Shown: positions 7,053-8,930 of the stretch, in pieces
How positions within the stretch are numbered: the stretch's first letter is position 1
How the letters are laid out: every line of letters starts with the position of its first letter
Position numbers and translations under genes: made by a program
The notes under the pieces: generated by a model
The model's database searches: none
The model's input: only the letters and a program-made list of their open reading frames with translations
Told to the model about the DNA's origin: nothing
Assembly: GCA_913041025.1 (NCBI GenBank)
Contig: CAJWGQ010000120.1
Span: forward strand, 1 to 8,930
DNA: 8,930 nt
Source of the DNA: an uncultured Gammaproteobacteria bacterium
GTDB taxonomy: Bacteria; Pseudomonadota; Gammaproteobacteria; Pseudomonadales; Azotimanducaceae_A
Direction: 5' to 3'

Positions 7053-7087
7053 GATCCTTTAAAACCCTTTGAGTGGCAGGCGGTTCG

Positions 7088-7699
7088 TCAGTTTCTGTTG
7101 GCCATGACCCTCTCAACCGTCTCAACAACAGAAACTGTCTGGGCTTCGACCTCCACATTAACTGAACCACCCTCGTCTAAAAGACCAAGCGTCGTCCTTG
7201 ATATTGTTTCAGGTATCAAAGATACCGAAAAACTGTCCTGCGACCGGTCAACGGAGGACACAGTAAGGCTGGCACCATCGACAGCCACGAAACCCTTGTG
7301 AAAAATATACTTCATCCAGGGTGATTCAATCCTAAATGTAAGAACCTGGTCATGTTCATCTTGATGCTTTGAGCTCAATATCGCGGTACTACTCACGTGC
7401 CCGGAGACAATGTGTCCTCCGATCTCGTCGCCTACCTTATAAGAACGCTCAACGTTCACGACGCTGCCAGAGGACAGCAGATCCAAATTGCTCGTGACGA
7501 GCGTCTCAGGGATTACGTCAAAATACACTTCTTCTTTTTGAATCTCGCTCACCGTCAGGCAGACCCCATTAATAGCAACGGACGCGCCCAACCCTAAACC
7601 GACCGACAGTTGCTCCATGTGTATCGATAATCTGACAAGATTTTCGTCTCGATCGAAATCTTTTACTTTGGCTAACTTCTGTACGATCCCAGTAAACAC
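7088..7699 (-). CDS. ribE: Riboflavin synthase, alpha subunit
   Basis: The enzyme converts two 6,7-dimethyl-8-ribityllumazine molecules into riboflavin and a pyrimidinedione, the last step of riboflavin synthesis. From GTG at 7699 it has 203 residues, the usual length (E. coli 213). The N-terminus is MFTGIVQ, the family hallmark. Two lumazine-binding domains follow. The first has INGVCLTV (about 43-50); the second begins near GGHIVSGHVSST (about 94-105) and has VDGASLTVSSV. The frame is open further upstream to 7852, but that extension runs over the terminator and the end of the TPR gene. The GTG has a strong AAAGGAG site 6 bases upstream, so the shorter start is right. It lies downstream of a terminator and 70 bp before pyrF. 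I find no FMN riboswitch. The same gene is called ribC in some E. coli literature. Confidence 0.95.
   Translation of the reverse strand: MFTGIVQKLAKVKDFDRDENLVRLSIHMEQLSVGLGLGASVAINGVCLTVSEIQKEEVYFDVIPETLVTSNLDLLSSGSVVNVERSYKVGDEIGGHIVSGHVSSTAILSSKHQDEHDQVLTFRIESPWMKYIFHKGFVAVDGASLTVSSVDRSQDSFSVSLIPETISRTTLGLLDEGGSVNVEVEAQTVSVVETVERVMANRN
7089..7137. repeat. Perfect 12-bp inverted repeat at the 3' end of ribE
   Basis: CAGTTTCTGTTG at 7089-7100 is the exact reverse complement of CAACAGAAACTG at 7126-7137, with a 25-base loop. In the ribE mRNA this would make a 12-bp hairpin covering the last codons and two bases of the stop. No T-run follows it, so it does not look like an intrinsic terminator. 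It could protect the message end or tune expression of pyrF downstream. It may also be a by-product of the coding sequence, since both arms are translated. Confidence 0.5.
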
Positions 7700-7705
7700 A
7701 AATAA

Positions 7706-7712
7706 CTCCTTT
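7706..7712 (-). promoter_or_regulatory. Strong ribosome binding site that fixes the ribE start
   Basis: AAAGGAG on the minus strand lies 6 bases before the GTG at 7699. It places the ribE start at MFTGIVQ, not at the upstream ATG of the longer frame. Its GGAGT could pair with ACTCC (7738-7742 region to 7745) in the terminator hairpin just upstream. Confidence 0.85.
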
Positions 7713-7724
7713 GACAATGGGTAA

Positions 7725-7754
7725 AAAAAAACCGGAGTAGAATCCGGTTTTTTT
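7725..7754 (-). terminator. Strong intrinsic terminator between the TPR gene and ribE
   Basis: AAAAAAACCGGA (7725-7736) and TCCGGTTTTTTT (7743-7754) form a perfect 12-bp stem with a 6-base loop. Read on the minus strand, the stem is followed by a run of T (the complement of the nine A at 7723-7731, partly inside the stem). This is a typical Rho-independent terminator 25 bp after the TPR stop codon. Because of the A and T runs on both sides it could work in either direction. Only 25 bp separate it from the ribE GTG, which leaves no room for a normal promoter after it. Confidence 0.88.
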
Positions 7755-7779
7755 CTAAAATCATTTAGCGGAAATTCTA

Positions 7780-8930
7780 TTAACCTCCAGAAGCGGCTAA
7801 CTGCGCTTGTCGAGCAGATTCTCTGTCGATAAAGGTGATCCATTGCGCACATATGCGAACATTGTTGGTATCTTTATCTTTGCGTGATTCGGCTCGACAT
7901 GAAACAAATGAGCTCCTTGCACTTTTTAATTTGTTTTGATTATACAGGCACATCCCTTTCACAACGTGCATCGTTTGAAGCTTGCGCAGCCCGCCCTTGT
8001 CTAACGCTCCATCAGCGGAGGAAACGCAGCGCTTGTGCTGGTCATCTTCCATATACAGATAGGCCAGCCGCTCAAAGATTTTTCCGTCGTCAGATAGCTC
8101 TGCCGCCTCTTCAAAGACAGGGATCGCTTCGTCCACTTCTTGCGCCAACTGCCATGCCTGACCATAAGACTGCAAGTTACGCGCATCGCGATCGACAATC
8201 TCTCTATCAAGACCTTCTTTTAAAACTTTTGCCGCCTTGTATGGCGCCTCTCGCTGCATCAACAGACCCGCCAAATTCGTGAAGTCCGTCTTCGTCTCAA
8301 AATAGTCCCCTGCATGCGCGGCCTGCAATGTGTTTAACTGAAGCTGTTCTTGGCCTTCTTGACCATAGATTCCCGCGAGGCGTATCCAATAATCTCTCTT
8401 TGGAAAATCTCGTACCAGGATCTTCATGGTATCGGTATAACCTTGGAAGTCTTCTTTCTCATAAAACAAAAACGCGACCAAAGCCCACCAGTTTTCTTTA
8501 ACCTTAGTTCCTCGCTCTTGTGCAATACGTATCCCACTCTGGATCTGTTCCAACGCATTCGGATAATCTTTCATTTGATAATAGACCTGGCCCATGAATA
8601 TACGAGGTTCAGGACCTGGGTTTTCCGCCTTACTAATCCATGTCTCCATGTAATCCAACGCGGCCTGGTAATTTTCAGCCACAAAGCTCAGCTGGGCGAC
8701 CGTATAAAGCGTGGTCACCTCCAAACCCTCTGTAATATCCTCTCCTTGCGCGAGCACTTGCTCGTAGGCGTATATTGCTCCTTTGTAGTCTTCTTTCAAA
8801 AACGCAATGTATCCCAGCATATTATGGATATTACCTAGCTCGTTACCGTTGTACTTCTTGGAACGATTAAGCATATCCCTAAGAAACACTTCCGCACCGG
8901 CGTAGTCTTTCGCATCCATAAACTCTTGGG
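7780..8930 (-). CDS. TPR repeat protein of the TonB-system-associated type (5' end outside the window)
   Basis: The frame is open to the right edge. A methionine occurs at 8919, but the preceding codons (CAA GAG TTT) continue the frame and the sequence starts mid-repeat, so the true start and any signal peptide lie outside. About 382 residues are visible. TPR-like helix pairs recur, for example NIHNMLGYIAFLKEDYKGAI, TLYTVAQLSFVAENYQAALD and FMGQVYYQMKDYPNALEQ. More divergent ones follow, around VKENWWALVAFLFYEKEDF, APYKAAKVLKEGLDRE and GMCLYNQNKLKSARSSF. From memory, this pattern, including the KENWW and FPKRDYW segments, matches periplasmic TPR proteins encoded at the end of ExbB-ExbD-TonB operons in marine Gammaproteobacteria. 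It probably mediates protein contacts in that system; no catalytic motif is seen. An intrinsic terminator follows 25 bp downstream, which fits the last gene of an operon. Confidence 0.85.
   Translation of the reverse strand, partial: QEFMDAKDYAGAEVFLRDMLNRSKKYNGNELGNIHNMLGYIAFLKEDYKGAIYAYEQVLAQGEDITEGLEVTTLYTVAQLSFVAENYQAALDYMETWISKAENPGPEPRIFMGQVYYQMKDYPNALEQIQSGIRIAQERGTKVKENWWALVAFLFYEKEDFQGYTDTMKILVRDFPKRDYWIRLAGIYGQEGQEQLQLNTLQAAHAGDYFETKTDFTNLAGLLMQREAPYKAAKVLKEGLDREIVDRDARNLQSYGQAWQLAQEVDEAIPVFEEAAELSDDGKIFERLAYLYMEDDQHKRCVSSADGALDKGGLRKLQTMHVVKGMCLYNQNKLKSARSSFVSCRAESRKDKDTNNVRICAQWITFIDRESARQAQLAASGG

Noticed and set aside
7018..7800. FMN riboswitch upstream of ribE
   Set aside because: The conserved purine-rich FMN aptamer motifs are absent. 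Only a simple terminator hairpin lies upstream of ribE.
7700..7852. N-terminal extension of riboflavin synthase to an ATG at 7852 (254 residues)
   Set aside because: The extension overlaps the end of the TPR gene in another frame and runs through the terminator hairpin. The GTG at 7699 gives the family N-terminus MFTGIVQ with a strong ribosome binding site.
7884..8838. Plus-strand open frames of 132 and 162 codons opposite the TPR gene
   Set aside because: They are antisense to a well-supported coding sequence with clear TPR repeats, have no ribosome binding site that I can see, and resemble no known family.
1..8930. CRISPR array, insertion sequence, phage or toxin-antitoxin genes
   Set aside because: No repeat-spacer pattern, transposase, integrase or paired small genes were seen on either strand. 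The window is mainly housekeeping and catabolic genes.

Overview
Most of the window (about 541-8930) looks like ordinary chromosomal DNA of a gammaproteobacterium, probably a free-living marine type (inference). The evidence is a uvrC-pgsA pair in the order usual for Gammaproteobacteria, a Pseudomonas-like glutaryl-CoA dehydrogenase, and a TPR protein of the kind encoded beside TonB/ExbB/ExbD systems. I see no mobile element, CRISPR array, tRNA or rRNA, and no convincing undescribed multi-gene system.

Layout. At the left edge (1-226, minus) is the first 75 residues of a secreted protein that resembles Bacteroidetes TonB-dependent receptors. An AT-rich open frame of unknown identity follows on the plus strand (233-544, about 32% G+C). 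This 540-base block fits poorly with the rest and may be a chimeric join or a foreign insert. Next comes a minus-strand cluster, transcribed right to left: gcdH (glutaryl-CoA dehydrogenase), a family-5-like uracil-DNA glycosylase, uvrC and pgsA. A 164-bp divergent gap (4844-5007) separates gcdH from a second acyl-CoA dehydrogenase on the plus strand (5008-6159). That gene converges on a second minus-strand set: TPR protein (running off the right edge), a strong intrinsic terminator, ribE (riboflavin synthase) and pyrF (type 2 OMP decarboxylase).

How the genes fit together. The glycosylase and UvrC are both DNA repair enzymes, with four cysteines each in positions that suggest iron-sulfur clusters. 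GcdH and the second dehydrogenase are flavoenzymes of acyl-CoA breakdown sharing one control region; GcdH acts in lysine/tryptophan/glutarate degradation. RibE makes riboflavin, the precursor of the FAD both dehydrogenases need, but the genes are not co-transcribed with it. PyrF completes UMP synthesis. The TPR gene suggests that a TonB energy-transduction operon lies just beyond the right edge.

The points most worth a second look are the compositional and taxonomic break near 540, the terminator squeezed directly before the ribE ribosome binding site, a possible 12-codon leader overlapping the TTG start of pyrF, and a perfect 12-bp inverted repeat at the 3' end of ribE.
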